Assembly (NCBI GenBank): GCA_965203575.1
Contig: OZ241894.1
Span: 3,162,001 to 3,226,000, forward strand
DNA: 64,000 nt
Source: Aldehydirespirator sp965203575
GTDB taxonomy: Bacteria > Actinomycetota > Acidimicrobiia > Acidimicrobiales > Aldehydirespiratoraceae
Reading direction: 5' to 3'
A model generated the notes under the pieces. The model did not search any database. It saw nothing but the letters and a program-made list of their open reading frames with translations, and was not told the origin of the DNA. Position numbers and translations under genes: made by a program. This document shows, piece after piece, positions 16,532 through 25,629 of this stretch (positions are counted from its first letter, which is position 1; each line of letters begins with the position of its first letter).

Positions 16532-18286
16532 GTGAGCGAGGCCGGCACCGGCGATTCAGCCAAAGACCTGGACCGTCTGCGCCAGCTTGTGTCCGAGCTC
16601 GAGAGCGAGGTTGCCTCGCTGCGGCGGCGCCTGCACGACGCACCTAAGCGGGTGCGGATGCTCGAGGAGCGGCTGGCCGACACCAAGGGCCGTCTCACCC
16701 AGGCCGTGTCGCAGAATGAGCGGCTCACGACCATGCTCCGCGACGCGCGCGAGCACATCGGCTCGCTGCGCGAGGAGGTCGAGAAGCTCACCCAGCCGCC
16801 CAGCGGTTACGGCACCGTGCTCGGGTGCAACGACGACGGCACCGTGGACGTGCGGGCCGGGGGCCGCAAGATGCGGGTCGCGGTCCATCCCGAGCTCGCC
16901 GACGACCTCAAGGCCGGCGAGGAGGTCGCTCTCAACGAATCGTTCAGCGTGGTGCTGGCCCGCCGGCCGGATCGCACCGGAGAGGTAGCCACCGTCAAGG
17001 AGCTGCTGCCGGGGGGCGACCGGGCCGTGGTGCTGGGCCGCGCCGACGAGGAGCGGGTTGTCGAGCTCAGCGCGGTGGTCTCGGCCGAGCCGATTCGCAG
17101 CGGCGACAACGTGCTCATAGACGCCTCGGGCGATCTCGTCATCGAGCGCCTGCCCCGCCCCGAGGTGGAGGACCTCATCCTGGAGGAGGTGCCCGACACC
17201 TGCTACGACGATGTCGGAGGCCTCGACGTTCAGATCGAGCAGATCACCGACGCGGTGGAACTGCCGTTCGTGCACCACACCCTGTTCGCCGAGTACGACC
17301 TGCCGGCACCCAAGGGCGTGCTGCTCTACGGGCCCCCCGGGTGCGGCAAGACGCTCATCGCCAAGGCGGTGGCCAACAGTCTGGCCAGCAAGGTGTCGGA
17401 GCTGTCGGGCGACGCCCGGGCCCGCAGCTTCTTCTTGAACATCAAGGGTCCGGAGCTGCTCAACAAGTACGTGGGCGAGACCGAGCGGCAGATCCGCCTG
17501 GTGTTCCAGCGGGCCCGGGAGAAGAGCGAGCAGGGCTGGCCCGTCATCGTCTTCTTCGACGAGATGGAGTCGCTGTTCCGCACCCGCGGCTCGGGGATCA
17601 GCTCCGACATCGAGTCGACCATCGTCCCCCAGCTCCTCGCCGAGATCGACGGCGTCGAGGCTCTCCGCAACGTCATCGTCATCGGAGCGTCCAACCGCGA
17701 GGACCTCATCGACCCCGCCATCCTGCGCCCCGGGCGCCTCGACGTGAAGATCAAGATCGAGCGGCCCGACGCCGAGGCGGCCGCCTCCATCTTCGCCCGC
17801 TACCTGATCCCGAGCCTGCCGATCGCGGCCGAGATGGTCGACACCGTCGGCGGCGGAGACCCGGACAAGGCGGTGCGGGGCATGATCGAGCAGACCGTCG
17901 AGGACATGTACCGGCCCGCGGACCCGAACCGCTTCCTGGAGGTCACCTACCAGAACGGCGACAAGGAGGTCATGTACTACCGGGACTTCGCCTCGGGGGC
18001 GATGATCGAGAACGTGGTCCGGCGGGCCAAGAAGCTGGCCATCAAGCGCGAGATCGCCGGAGGGACCCGCGGCATCATGACCGCCGACCTTCTCGCCTCC
18101 GTGCGCCAGGAGTTCAAGGAGCACGAGGACCTGCCCAACACCACGAACCCCGACGACTGGGCCCGGATATCGGGAAAGAAGGGCGAGCGCATCGTGTTCG
18201 TGCGCACCCTCGTGTCCGGCGACGAGGAGGACATCGCCTCCGGCGGCCGCTCCATCGAGAGGGTGCAGACCGGCCAGTACCTGTAG
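16532..18286 (+). CDS. arc: Proteasome-associated AAA+ ATPase (ARC/Mpa)
   Basis: 584 aa from GTG with GGAGG 9 nt upstream. Residues ~10-95 form the coiled coil that binds Pup, two OB-type domains follow, then the AAA+ module: Walker A GPPGCGKT (about 267-274), Walker B VIVFFDEMES, and a sensor region IGASNREDL. The C-terminus GQYL is the conserved tail that docks into the 20S core and opens its gate. It unfolds pupylated proteins and threads them into PrcAB, both encoded downstream beyond an amino-acid transporter cluster. Confidence 0.97.
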   Translation: MSEAGTGDSAKDLDRLRQLVSELESEVASLRRRLHDAPKRVRMLEERLADTKGRLTQAVSQNERLTTMLRDAREHIGSLREEVEKLTQPPSGYGTVLGCNDDGTVDVRAGGRKMRVAVHPELADDLKAGEEVALNESFSVVLARRPDRTGEVATVKELLPGGDRAVVLGRADEERVVELSAVVSAEPIRSGDNVLIDASGDLVIERLPRPEVEDLILEEVPDTCYDDVGGLDVQIEQITDAVELPFVHHTLFAEYDLPAPKGVLLYGPPGCGKTLIAKAVANSLASKVSELSGDARARSFFLNIKGPELLNKYVGETERQIRLVFQRAREKSEQGWPVIVFFDEMESLFRTRGSGISSDIESTIVPQLLAEIDGVEALRNVIVIGASNREDLIDPAILRPGRLDVKIKIERPDAEAAASIFARYLIPSLPIAAEMVDTVGGGDPDKAVRGMIEQTVEDMYRPADPNRFLEVTYQNGDKEVMYYRDFASGAMIENVVRRAKKLAIKREIAGGTRGIMTADLLASVRQEFKEHEDLPNTTNPDDWARISGKKGERIVFVRTLVSGDEEDIASGGRSIERVQTGQYL

Positions 18287-18359
18287 CCGCCAGCCGACCG
18301 TGCGCCAGCCGCCGTACCCTAGGCCTCGTCCGCCGTCCACGTTGGCACCAGGAGAAGCC

Positions 18360-19520
18360 ATGCATTTTCGCAAGCCCGCGTCGTGGCGCGCGCTCGCCGT
18401 CGTCGGCGCGGTGACACTGCTCACCGCTGCGTGCGGCGATGACGCCGACGACGGCGCGGCGGCGCCGCCCGAGGACACCGCGCCGCCCGAGGACACCGCC
18501 GCCCCCGACGAGCCCAGCGTCACCGCGGCAGACGCCGTCGAGGTCACCCAGGGCGGTGACCTGCTGCGGACGGTGCAGGAGCGCGGCAGGCTGGTGTGCG
18601 GCGTGTCGGGCACCAGGGTGATCTTCTCGGAGACACGACCCGACGGCTCCGTCGTCGGCGTCGATGCCGACTACTGCCGGGTTGTGGCGGCAGTCATGTT
18701 CGGCGACGCCGACGCGGTGGAGTACGTGTCGCTCACCACCGGAGAGCGCTTCACAGCCCTCCAGACCGGCGTCATCGACGTGCTGATTCGCAGCACCACA
18801 TGGACGCAGAGCCGCGACACCGAGTTGGCGCTGGACTTCGGGCCGGTCATCTACTACGACGGCCAGCAGCTCATGGCCCGGGCCGGAGACGACTTCTCGC
18901 CCTCCTCGGGCGTGGCCGACATCGCCGGGGCGGTGGTGTGCGCCCTGGCCGGGACGACGACCGAGCAGAACGTCTCCGACGCCGCCGACGCCGCCGGGAT
19001 CGACATCACCCTCACTACCCTCGAGGACTTCGACGCCATCACCGAGAGCTTCATCCAGGGATCATGCGACGTGGTCACCGCCGACGGCTCGGCGCTGGCC
19101 GGGCGCAAGGCGAAGCAGCAGCCCGACGACCAGGAGTGGGTGATCTTCCCGGCCACCCCGATCTCCAAGGAGCCGCTGGCCCCGGTGTACCTCCATAACC
19201 AGTCGCGCTTCGGCGACGTGGTGAACTGGGCGGTGTACGCCACCATCATCGCGGACGAGAAGGGCATCACCTCCGCCAACGTCGACGACATGGCGGCCAG
19301 TCCGCCTGACGCGGAGGTGGCCCGCCTGCTCGGTGGCGAGGGCGAACTCCAGACCGCTATGGGCCTGGCTCCCGATGCCTTCTACCAGGCCATCTCCCAG
19401 GTGGGGAACTACGACGAGATCCTCGGCCGGCACCTGGAGCCGGCAGGTCTGACCCGGGCCGGCTCGATCAACGCCGGTTGGCGTGACGGCGGTCTCATCT
19501 ACGCTCCGCCTGCCCGCTGA
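18360..19520 (+). CDS. Amino-acid ABC transporter substrate-binding lipoprotein (copy 1)
   Basis: 386 aa. A signal sequence ends in the lipobox LLTAACG, so the mature protein is anchored by a lipidated Cys. A low-complexity acidic linker with two APPEDT repeats follows, then a family-3 solute-binding domain (GVSGTRVIFSETRPDGSVVG, VDADYCRVVAAVMFG). The sequence resembles AapJ/BztA general L-amino-acid binders. The start has GGAGAAG upstream. A close paralogue follows in tandem, then permeases and the ATPase, so both probably serve one transporter with different affinities. Confidence 0.93.
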   Translation: MHFRKPASWRALAVVGAVTLLTAACGDDADDGAAAPPEDTAPPEDTAAPDEPSVTAADAVEVTQGGDLLRTVQERGRLVCGVSGTRVIFSETRPDGSVVGVDADYCRVVAAVMFGDADAVEYVSLTTGERFTALQTGVIDVLIRSTTWTQSRDTELALDFGPVIYYDGQQLMARAGDDFSPSSGVADIAGAVVCALAGTTTEQNVSDAADAAGIDITLTTLEDFDAITESFIQGSCDVVTADGSALAGRKAKQQPDDQEWVIFPATPISKEPLAPVYLHNQSRFGDVVNWAVYATIIADEKGITSANVDDMAASPPDAEVARLLGGEGELQTAMGLAPDAFYQAISQVGNYDEILGRHLEPAGLTRAGSINAGWRDGGLIYAPPAR

Positions 19521-19557
19521 AGCCCGCAGTTGTAATACGAACTATCCATGAAGCGGT

Positions 19558-19586
19558 TTGAAACAGGCGCAACGGGCCAATACCGT
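19558..19586 (+). promoter_or_regulatory. Candidate promoter for the second binding-protein gene
   Basis: TTGAAA (19558-19563) and TACCGT (19581-19586) are separated by 17 nt in a locally AT-richer gap between the two binding-protein genes. The second gene starts 37 nt downstream with a strong GGAGGG site. Position and spacing fit a housekeeping sigma promoter; the -10 match is moderate. Confidence 0.4.
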
Positions 19587-19622
19587 GACAGTCAATTGAC
19601 AACCAGCCCACGGAGGGAACCA

Positions 19623-20789
19623 GTGACTAATAACAAAGCACTGCTATGGCGCGCGCTTGCCGTGCTGTTTGCTGTGACCTTGATCGCCGCGTCATGCGGT
19701 GACGACGAAGGCGACGTGGAGGTAACGGCGCCTACTGAGACGGCGGCCCCGGATACCGGCGATGCCGAGCCTGCCGAGACCACGACCACCGCGGCCGACG
19801 CTGTCGAGGTCACCCAGGACGGGGACCTGCTCGACACGGTCCTCGCTCGCGGCGAGTTGCATTGCGGCGTTTCCGGCTCGGCGGTGGCGTTCTCGGAGAC
19901 CCAGCCCGACGGCTCCCAGACCGGCTTCGACGCCGACTACTGCCGGGCAGTCGCCGCGGCGCTGTTCGGCGACGCCGGCGCGGTCGTCTTCACTCCGCTG
20001 ACCGCGGCTGAGCGGTTCACCGCGGTGCAGACGGGCGAGGTCGACGTGTTGATGCGCAACACCACCTGGACCCAGAGCCGTGACACCGAGGTCGGCATGG
20101 ACTTCGGTCCCACCACCTACTACGACGGCCAGCAGCTCATGGCCCGCGAGTCGGCTGGCTTCTCGGGCTCGTCCCAGGTTGCCGACATCGCGGGTGCGGT
20201 GGTGTGCACCAACGCCGGTACCACCACCGAGCAGAACATCGCCGACGCGGCCGACGCGGCCGGGATCTCAATGCAGCTCACGACTTTCGAGGACTTCGAC
20301 CAGGTCACCGAGAACTTCATCAACGGCGCCTGCGACGTGATCACGACCGACGGTTCGGCCCTGGTCGGACGCAAGGCCAACAACCAGCCTGCGGGTGAGA
20401 ACTGGGTGATCTTCCCGGCCACGCCGATCTCCAAGGAGCCCCTCGGCCCGACCTACGGGCAGAACCAGTCCCGCTTCGCCGACGTGGTGAACTGGACCGT
20501 GTACGCCACGATCATCGCCGATGAGAAGGGCATCACCTCTGCCAACGTGGCCGACATGGCGGCCAGCCCGCCCGACGCCGAGGCGGCCCGCCTGCTGGGC
20601 GCAGCCGACGACGAGCAGCAGTCGAACATGGGCCTGGCCCCGGACGCCTTCTACCAGGTGATCGCCCAGGTCGGGAACTACGACGAGATCTACTCCCGCC
20701 ACCTCAACCCGGTCGGGCTGACCCGCGAGGGCTCGGCCAACGCCGGCTGGCTCGACGGAGGTCTCATCTACGCGCCGCCGGCCCGGTAA
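19623..20789 (+). CDS. Amino-acid ABC transporter substrate-binding lipoprotein (copy 2)
   Basis: 388 aa from GTG with CGGAGGGAACCA upstream. The lipobox is LIAASCG. It is a clear tandem paralogue of the preceding gene: both share DFGP..YYDGQQLMAR, NQSRF and the C-terminal GGLIYAPPAR. Binding-pocket regions differ moderately, so ligand preference may differ. A strong hairpin downstream separates it from the permease genes, which should let binding protein be made in excess over membrane components. Confidence 0.93.
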   Translation: MTNNKALLWRALAVLFAVTLIAASCGDDEGDVEVTAPTETAAPDTGDAEPAETTTTAADAVEVTQDGDLLDTVLARGELHCGVSGSAVAFSETQPDGSQTGFDADYCRAVAAALFGDAGAVVFTPLTAAERFTAVQTGEVDVLMRNTTWTQSRDTEVGMDFGPTTYYDGQQLMARESAGFSGSSQVADIAGAVVCTNAGTTTEQNIADAADAAGISMQLTTFEDFDQVTENFINGACDVITTDGSALVGRKANNQPAGENWVIFPATPISKEPLGPTYGQNQSRFADVVNWTVYATIIADEKGITSANVADMAASPPDAEAARLLGAADDEQQSNMGLAPDAFYQVIAQVGNYDEIYSRHLNPVGLTREGSANAGWLDGGLIYAPPAR

Positions 20790-20840
20790 GGGCGATGGCC
20801 TAGAGAAACCTCATCTGAAGGACATACTCGTCTAGGTTTG

Positions 20841-20872
20841 CGGGGGTCCGGGACGGCAGTCCCGGACCCCCG
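20841..20872 (+). terminator. Strong intergenic hairpin between binding-protein and permease genes
   Basis: A 14-bp perfect stem: CGGGGGTCCGGGAC pairs with GTCCCGGACCCCCG across a GGCA loop. A short T-containing stretch (TTGCCGTTT) follows but no real U-run. Placement 50 nt after the lipoprotein stop and 54 nt before the permease start suggests a partial terminator or an mRNA-stabilising 3' hairpin. Confidence 0.75.
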
Positions 20873-20925
20873 TTGCCGTTTCCGTACGCCAAGACCGCGA
20901 CCCACCGCCCCGGAGGCGCCCCGGC

Positions 20926-22461
20926 GTGTCCAACACCGATCAAGCCACGCTGGCCTCGACCCAGTCGCAGCGTCCGCCCTTCTACCGCGACGTCACCGTC
21001 GTCAAGTGGCTGGCCCAGGTCTTCACGCTGCTGCTGGTCGTCTTCGCCCTGTTCTTCCTCACCACGCAGGCCCTCGAGAACCTCGACCGCCAGGGAATCG
21101 AGATCAAGTACGACTTCCTGGGCATCGGGCTCGGGAGCGACCTCCGGGAGGGCATCGACACCGATCCGGACACCGCCGGCCGGGCGCTGTGGGCCGGTGC
21201 GGTCAACACGATCCGCATCGCCGCGGGCGGGATCGTCGCAGCCACCATCCTCGGGGTGCTGGTCGGGGTCGGGCGGCTGTCCAGCAACTGGATCGTCAGC
21301 CGCATGTGCAGCGTCTTCATCGAGACGATCCGCAACATCCCGCTGTTGGTCCAGATCGTCTTCATCTGGGCGCTGGTTGCCACCCTTCCCAACGTGGAGC
21401 TGGATCAGGGGCCGATCAACGGCCTCCTGCACCTCTCCAACAAGGGGGTGTCGGTGCCGCGCGTGCACATCGGCGACGGCTTCTACCAGTGGCTCATCTT
21501 CATCGCTGCCGGCTGGCTGGTCGGCTCGTACGTCAGGCGTCGCCAGGAGCGCCGTCACGACGCCACCGGCCGCGACACCTACCCGGTGCTGAGCTTCCTG
21601 GCCGTACTGGCCGTCTTCGGCGCGGCGGGCTGGGTGGCGCACCCGGTATTCGGCTGGGTGGGCGCCATCTTCGACTTCATCGGCGACGGGTTCTCCAGGT
21701 TGACGCCGGTCGTCGTGCAGGTGGTTCTGTCGCTGGCCGCGCTGGCGGCGGCGGCATGGTGGATCCGCCGCTTCCTGGCCCGGCACCGCACGCCGGCGGG
21801 GCTCATGAAGCTCACCGACGACGACAAGTTCCGGATCATCTTCGCCGGGGTGGGTGCCCTGGTGGTGATCGCTTTCGTGCTGGTGGGGTGGCCCGGCCTG
21901 TCGAGCTGGATCATCAACTCCGGCAGCGACCTGCTCGGGGTCATCGCCGACAAGTTCGGGGACGGCCGCACCGGGCGGCCCATCGACATCAAGCGACCGG
22001 ACGTCGAGCAGCTCGGCAACTTCCCCAATCCCGGCCCGGCCGGGCTGAACCTGACCCAGGGCGGCGCCGCGGTGTTCTTCGGTGTCGTCCTCTACACCGC
22101 TTCGTTCATCGCCGAGATCGTGCGGGGCGGCATCCTGGCTGTTCCCAAGGGCCAGACCGAGGCCGCCCAGGCGGTCGGGCTGCGGCGGGTGACGATGCTG
22201 CGCCGGGTCATCCTGCCCCAGGCCTTCCGGGTGATACTCCCGCCGCTGGGCAACCAGTACCTGAACCTCACCAAGAACACCTCGCTGGCCATCGCCGTGG
22301 GCTACAGCGACTTCGTGCAGGTGGGCCAGATCGTCTACAACCAGACGGGCAAGACGCTCGAAGTGATCTCCCTGTGGATGCTGTTCTACCTGGCCTGCTC
22401 GTTGACGATCTCGGTGGTGGTCAACTTCTTCAACATCCGCATGAAGATCGTGGAGCGCTGA
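20926..22461 (+). CDS. aapQ: Amino-acid ABC transporter permease (AapQ-like)
   Basis: 511 aa, GTG start. It is much longer than simple His/Gln permeases because extra membrane segments and loops are inserted between the first and last conserved parts, as in AapQ/BztB. FIETIRNIPLLVQIVFIW is the start of the conserved transport core, and the permease EAA loop is seen in EAAQAVGLRRVTMLRRVILP. It forms the membrane channel with the next gene product. Overall similarity to the general L-amino-acid uptake system (Asp/Glu/Gln and others) is clear, but the substrate cannot be fixed. Confidence 0.9.
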   Translation: MSNTDQATLASTQSQRPPFYRDVTVVKWLAQVFTLLLVVFALFFLTTQALENLDRQGIEIKYDFLGIGLGSDLREGIDTDPDTAGRALWAGAVNTIRIAAGGIVAATILGVLVGVGRLSSNWIVSRMCSVFIETIRNIPLLVQIVFIWALVATLPNVELDQGPINGLLHLSNKGVSVPRVHIGDGFYQWLIFIAAGWLVGSYVRRRQERRHDATGRDTYPVLSFLAVLAVFGAAGWVAHPVFGWVGAIFDFIGDGFSRLTPVVVQVVLSLAALAAAAWWIRRFLARHRTPAGLMKLTDDDKFRIIFAGVGALVVIAFVLVGWPGLSSWIINSGSDLLGVIADKFGDGRTGRPIDIKRPDVEQLGNFPNPGPAGLNLTQGGAAVFFGVVLYTASFIAEIVRGGILAVPKGQTEAAQAVGLRRVTMLRRVILPQAFRVILPPLGNQYLNLTKNTSLAIAVGYSDFVQVGQIVYNQTGKTLEVISLWMLFYLACSLTISVVVNFFNIRMKIVER

Positions 22462-22479
22462 GATGGCTGGAGCGCTCCG

Positions 22480-24627
22480 ATGACTGCGCCGATGGGTGAT
22501 CCAGCCGCGACGGGCGCAGGTCCGGTGGAGCCGTGGGCCGGCGAGCGCGAGCCGGCCCAGAAGCCCGAGGAGCCGAGCCTGTCCGCGGGCGAGTGGCTCG
22601 GCAGGAACCTGTTCTCCTCCCCGGTCAACTCGCTGCTGACGGTCGTCTTCTCGCTGCTCGTGCTGCTGGCGGTGCGCGGCCTGCTCAATTTCACCTTCAG
22701 CGAGGAGCGAACCTGGCGGGCCGTCAAGACCAACATGCGGTTCCTGTTCACCCACGCCTACCCCCAGGACCAGTACGCCCGCATCTGGGTCTGCGTGGGC
22801 GCCATCGCGGTGCTCTCCGGGCTGTCGGTGGGGCTGCTGGCCCGGGTGGGCCGCGGCATCTCGATGAAGAAGCTGTCGATGAACCTGATGGCCACCGGCG
22901 GCGTGATCGCGCTGGGAGTCGTGCTGCGCGAGCCCTCGGCCATCATCGACGACGAGGGCGTGGCCCTGCACCGCGACGCCTCAGAGGCCGTCGGCGACTC
23001 CTTCGTCAACTGGCTGGACGCCAACGCTCTCACAGTGCTCGGCGTGCTGGTTCTTGCCAACGCCGCGCTCGCTTGGTGGTTCCACCTCCAGGGCGCCTAC
23101 CTGCGGGACGGGCCGGAGCCGAGGGTCGCTCACGGTGCGCTCGTACTGGCGGGCATCGGGGTGCTGATCGTGCAGCAGTACGCAACCGGCGAGATCGTCC
23201 GGGAGTCGTTCGCCGACGCCATGTCGGACCGGGCCTGGTGGTGGCTGGCGGTGGCCGTGCTCGCCGGCTCGGGCGCGGCGCTGTGGTCCGGGCTGGGCGA
23301 CGCCCGCCGGCGCAACACCTTCGTGCCGGCCATGTATGTGTTCTTCGCCGGCGCCGGGGTGATGGTGCTGTCGGCGTGGGTGTACCCGTGGGGGCACTAC
23401 GGCTTCCTGGAGGGCGAATTCATCAACGAGCCCGGCCGTACCGTCGCGATGACCACGAAGCTGCCGTGGACGGTCATGCTGGTCCTGCTGGTGGCCACCT
23501 ACGGGCTGGGGCGAGCGCTCAGGGCGGCAGGAGCGGGCCCGAGGCTGCGGGTCCCGCTGAACCTGCTGTGGGTGCTGACCCCCTTCGTCCTGTATTGGGC
23601 CGTGCTGCGCGACCCCGACCTCGACTGGGACCATGTGCTGTCCACCGACATCCCGCTGGCGCTGTTCTTCGCCGCCTTCGGAGGCCTCGTCGTGTGGTTC
23701 CTCGCCCACCCCCGCATCGGCGAGGCCGGAAGGGTGATTGCCGCCGTGCTGGTGGCGGTGGCCGCGCTCAACTGGGTGGCCGCGTTCTTCGGTTGGTACC
23801 CGATGCTGCAGAAGGCGCGAATCAGCTTCCTGCTGCTGGCCGTGGTCGCCCTGCTGGCCCACAACTTCGCCGGGGACCGATCCCAGCGGATGAGGCTGGT
23901 GGCCGTCTGGGTCGCGACCGTGGCCGTGTTCCACTGGCTGGTCACGCTGATCAACTCGCCCTCGACCGTCGACACTCCCACCGACGCCCTTATCGGCGGC
24001 TTCGGCATCACCCTCATCGTGGCCACCTTCGCGCTCCTTCTGGCGTTCCCGATGGGCGTGCTGCTCGCCTTGGCCCGCACGTCGAAGCTGCCGATCTTCC
24101 GGATCCTGTCCACCGCCTACATCGAGGTGTTCCGGGGCGTGCCGCTGATCACGATGCTGTTCTTCTTCACGCTGATCTTCAACCTGTTCCTTCCCGACAA
24201 CATGTCCCTGGTGGACATCGCCGGGGCCACCATCGGCTTCGCGCTGTTCTCGGCCGCCTACCTCGCTGAGAACGTCCGCGGTGGGCTGCAGGCCGTCCGC
24301 CGCGGCCAGTACGAGGCCTCCGACGCGGTCGGGTTGACCACTGTGCAGCGCACCCTGTTCATCGTGCTGCCCCAGGCCCTCAGGGTGTCGATACCGCCGC
24401 TGGTCGGCCAGGTAATCGCCACCTTCAAGGAGACCTCGCTGCTGGCTGTCGTCGGGATGTTCGACTTCCTGCGGATCGCCGACAAGGTCATCTCCGCCCA
24501 GTCGGAGTTCCTCGGCGTCAAGCGCGAGGGCCTGCTGTTCGTGTCGTTCATCTACTGGATCTTCGCCTACAACATGTCCAAGCACAGCCAGCGCCTCGAG
24601 AAGCGGCTGGGAGTGGGGGAGCGGTGA
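22480..24627 (+). CDS. aapM: Amino-acid ABC transporter permease (AapM-like)
   Basis: 715 aa, unusually long for AapM (typically about 380-430). A poorly conserved N-terminal half with many membrane segments (such as VMLVLLVATYGLGRAL) precedes the conserved permease core: AYIEVFRGVPLITMLFFF and the EAA loop EASDAVGLTTVQRTLFIVLP. The start is ATG 22480; it follows aapQ by 18 nt. The added ~300 residues in front of the core are a lineage feature with no obvious soluble domain. Confidence 0.9.
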   Translation: MTAPMGDPAATGAGPVEPWAGEREPAQKPEEPSLSAGEWLGRNLFSSPVNSLLTVVFSLLVLLAVRGLLNFTFSEERTWRAVKTNMRFLFTHAYPQDQYARIWVCVGAIAVLSGLSVGLLARVGRGISMKKLSMNLMATGGVIALGVVLREPSAIIDDEGVALHRDASEAVGDSFVNWLDANALTVLGVLVLANAALAWWFHLQGAYLRDGPEPRVAHGALVLAGIGVLIVQQYATGEIVRESFADAMSDRAWWWLAVAVLAGSGAALWSGLGDARRRNTFVPAMYVFFAGAGVMVLSAWVYPWGHYGFLEGEFINEPGRTVAMTTKLPWTVMLVLLVATYGLGRALRAAGAGPRLRVPLNLLWVLTPFVLYWAVLRDPDLDWDHVLSTDIPLALFFAAFGGLVVWFLAHPRIGEAGRVIAAVLVAVAALNWVAAFFGWYPMLQKARISFLLLAVVALLAHNFAGDRSQRMRLVAVWVATVAVFHWLVTLINSPSTVDTPTDALIGGFGITLIVATFALLLAFPMGVLLALARTSKLPIFRILSTAYIEVFRGVPLITMLFFFTLIFNLFLPDNMSLVDIAGATIGFALFSAAYLAENVRGGLQAVRRGQYEASDAVGLTTVQRTLFIVLPQALRVSIPPLVGQVIATFKETSLLAVVGMFDFLRIADKVISAQSEFLGVKREGLLFVSFIYWIFAYNMSKHSQRLEKRLGVGER

Positions 24628-24667
24628 TGCGAACCGGAACACGACTGAGAGCATTGGGGGACACGAG

Positions 24668-24722
24668 ATGAGTGTCGGCGACGCCACAGGGGGGACTGCA
24701 TCATGAGTGTCAGCGACGCCAC
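24668..24722 (+). repeat. Duplicated start region of the ABC ATPase gene
   Basis: ATGAGTGTCGGCGACGCCAC at 24668 recurs at 24703 with one mismatch, 35 bp apart. The upstream copy opens a 12-codon ORF whose TGA overlaps the real ATG (TCATGA), so it can act as a translationally coupled leader. Confidence 0.8.
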
Positions 24723-25482
24723 CACGGCGGTGACCGAGGAGCTGGCCGCCCGCGACGACATGATCGTCTGCGAGGGGGTCAACAAGTGGTTCGGGGACTT
24801 CCAGGCCCTCGACGGGATCACCGCCGTCATCAAGGAGCGCGAGGTGGTGGTGGTGCTCGGCCCGTCGGGCTCGGGAAAGTCCACCTGGATCCGCTGCATC
24901 AACCGCCTCGAGGCCCACCAGGAGGGCCGCATCGTCATCGACGGCGTGGAGCTCACCAACGACCTGCGCAACATCGAGAGGATCCGCTCCGAGGTCGGCA
25001 TGGTGTTCCAGCAGTTCAACCTGTTCCCACACCTCACCGTGCTCGGCAACATCATGCTGGCGCCCATCTGGGTTCGCAAGAAGCCCAGGCAGGAGGCCGA
25101 GGAGCTGGCCCGCTCGCTGCTGGAACGGGTCGGCATACCCGAGCAGGCCGAGAAGTACCCGGGGCAGCTCTCGGGCGGCCAGCAGCAGCGGGTGGCCATC
25201 GCCCGGGCGCTGGCCATGGAGCCCAGGATCATGCTCTTCGACGAGCCGACCTCCGCCCTCGATCCCGAAATGATCAAGGAGGTGCTCGACGTGATGAAGG
25301 AGCTGGCACTGTCGGGAATGACCATGATGGTGGTCACCCACGAGATGGGCTTCGCCCGGGAGGTCGCCGACCGGGTGATCTTCATGGAGGACGGCCAGAT
25401 CGTCGAGACCGGCACACCCGAGCACTTCTTCACCAACCCCGAGGAGGAGCGCACCAAGCTCTTCCTCTCGCAGATCCTCTAG
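24703..25482 (+). CDS. aapP: Amino-acid ABC transporter ATP-binding protein (GlnQ/AapP type)
   Basis: 259 aa. Walker A LGPSGSGKSTW, Q-loop MVFQQFNLFPHLTVL, signature LSGGQQQRVAIARALAM, Walker B IMLFDEPTSALDPE and the switch His in MVVTHEMGF are all present. It powers uptake with the two permeases upstream. The chosen start has conserved family sequence soon after; a near-copy of the start lies 35 bp upstream. Confidence 0.96.
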   Translation: MSVSDATTAVTEELAARDDMIVCEGVNKWFGDFQALDGITAVIKEREVVVVLGPSGSGKSTWIRCINRLEAHQEGRIVIDGVELTNDLRNIERIRSEVGMVFQQFNLFPHLTVLGNIMLAPIWVRKKPRQEAEELARSLLERVGIPEQAEKYPGQLSGGQQQRVAIARALAMEPRIMLFDEPTSALDPEMIKEVLDVMKELALSGMTMMVVTHEMGFAREVADRVIFMEDGQIVETGTPEHFFTNPEEERTKLFLSQIL

Positions 25483-25498
25483 TCCACCCTTCGCATGT

Positions 25499-25629
25499 CT
25501 CGCTAGCGTCGGTCTGTGGCTGTCCCCAAGACGCTCGGCTGTGTTGCCCGCTCCTGTTCGCTGCGCTCACGGGCCGCTCGGGCCCGGCCTCGCTAGCGTC
25601 GGTCTGTGGCTGTCCCCAAGACGCTCGGC
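25499..25629 (+). repeat. 41-bp direct repeats around dispersed repeat copy 4, spanning the dop start
   Basis: The 41 bp starting CTCGCTAGCGTCGGTCTGTG occur identically at 25499-25539 and 25589-25629. Between them is the dispersed repeat. The downstream copy includes the dop start codon and first eight codons; the upstream copy therefore duplicates them. The 90-bp offset keeps both GTGs in one frame, but a TAG closes the upstream one after 26 codons. Confidence 0.9.
25546..25590 (+). repeat. Dispersed intergenic repeat, copy 4
   Basis: GCCCGCTCCTGTTCGCTGCG..CACGGGCCGCTCGGGCC, the same unit as at 7256, 9426 and 12346. This copy lies inside a 41-bp direct duplication upstream of dop. Confidence 0.8.

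Noticed and set aside
16556..18613. 685-codon open frame antisense to arc
   Set aside because: High-GC codon bias opens antisense frames; it is the mirror of a firmly identified ATPase and shows His/Gly/Val-rich nonsense composition.
20800..25425. 723- and 814-codon open frames antisense to the permease genes
   Set aside because: They mirror clear membrane proteins and consist of His/Gln/Asp-rich low-complexity sequence with no domain.
25499..25629. 41-bp direct repeats as attachment sites of the island
   Set aside because: They lie 90 bp apart and 3.5 kb before the island, enclosing only a short repeat.
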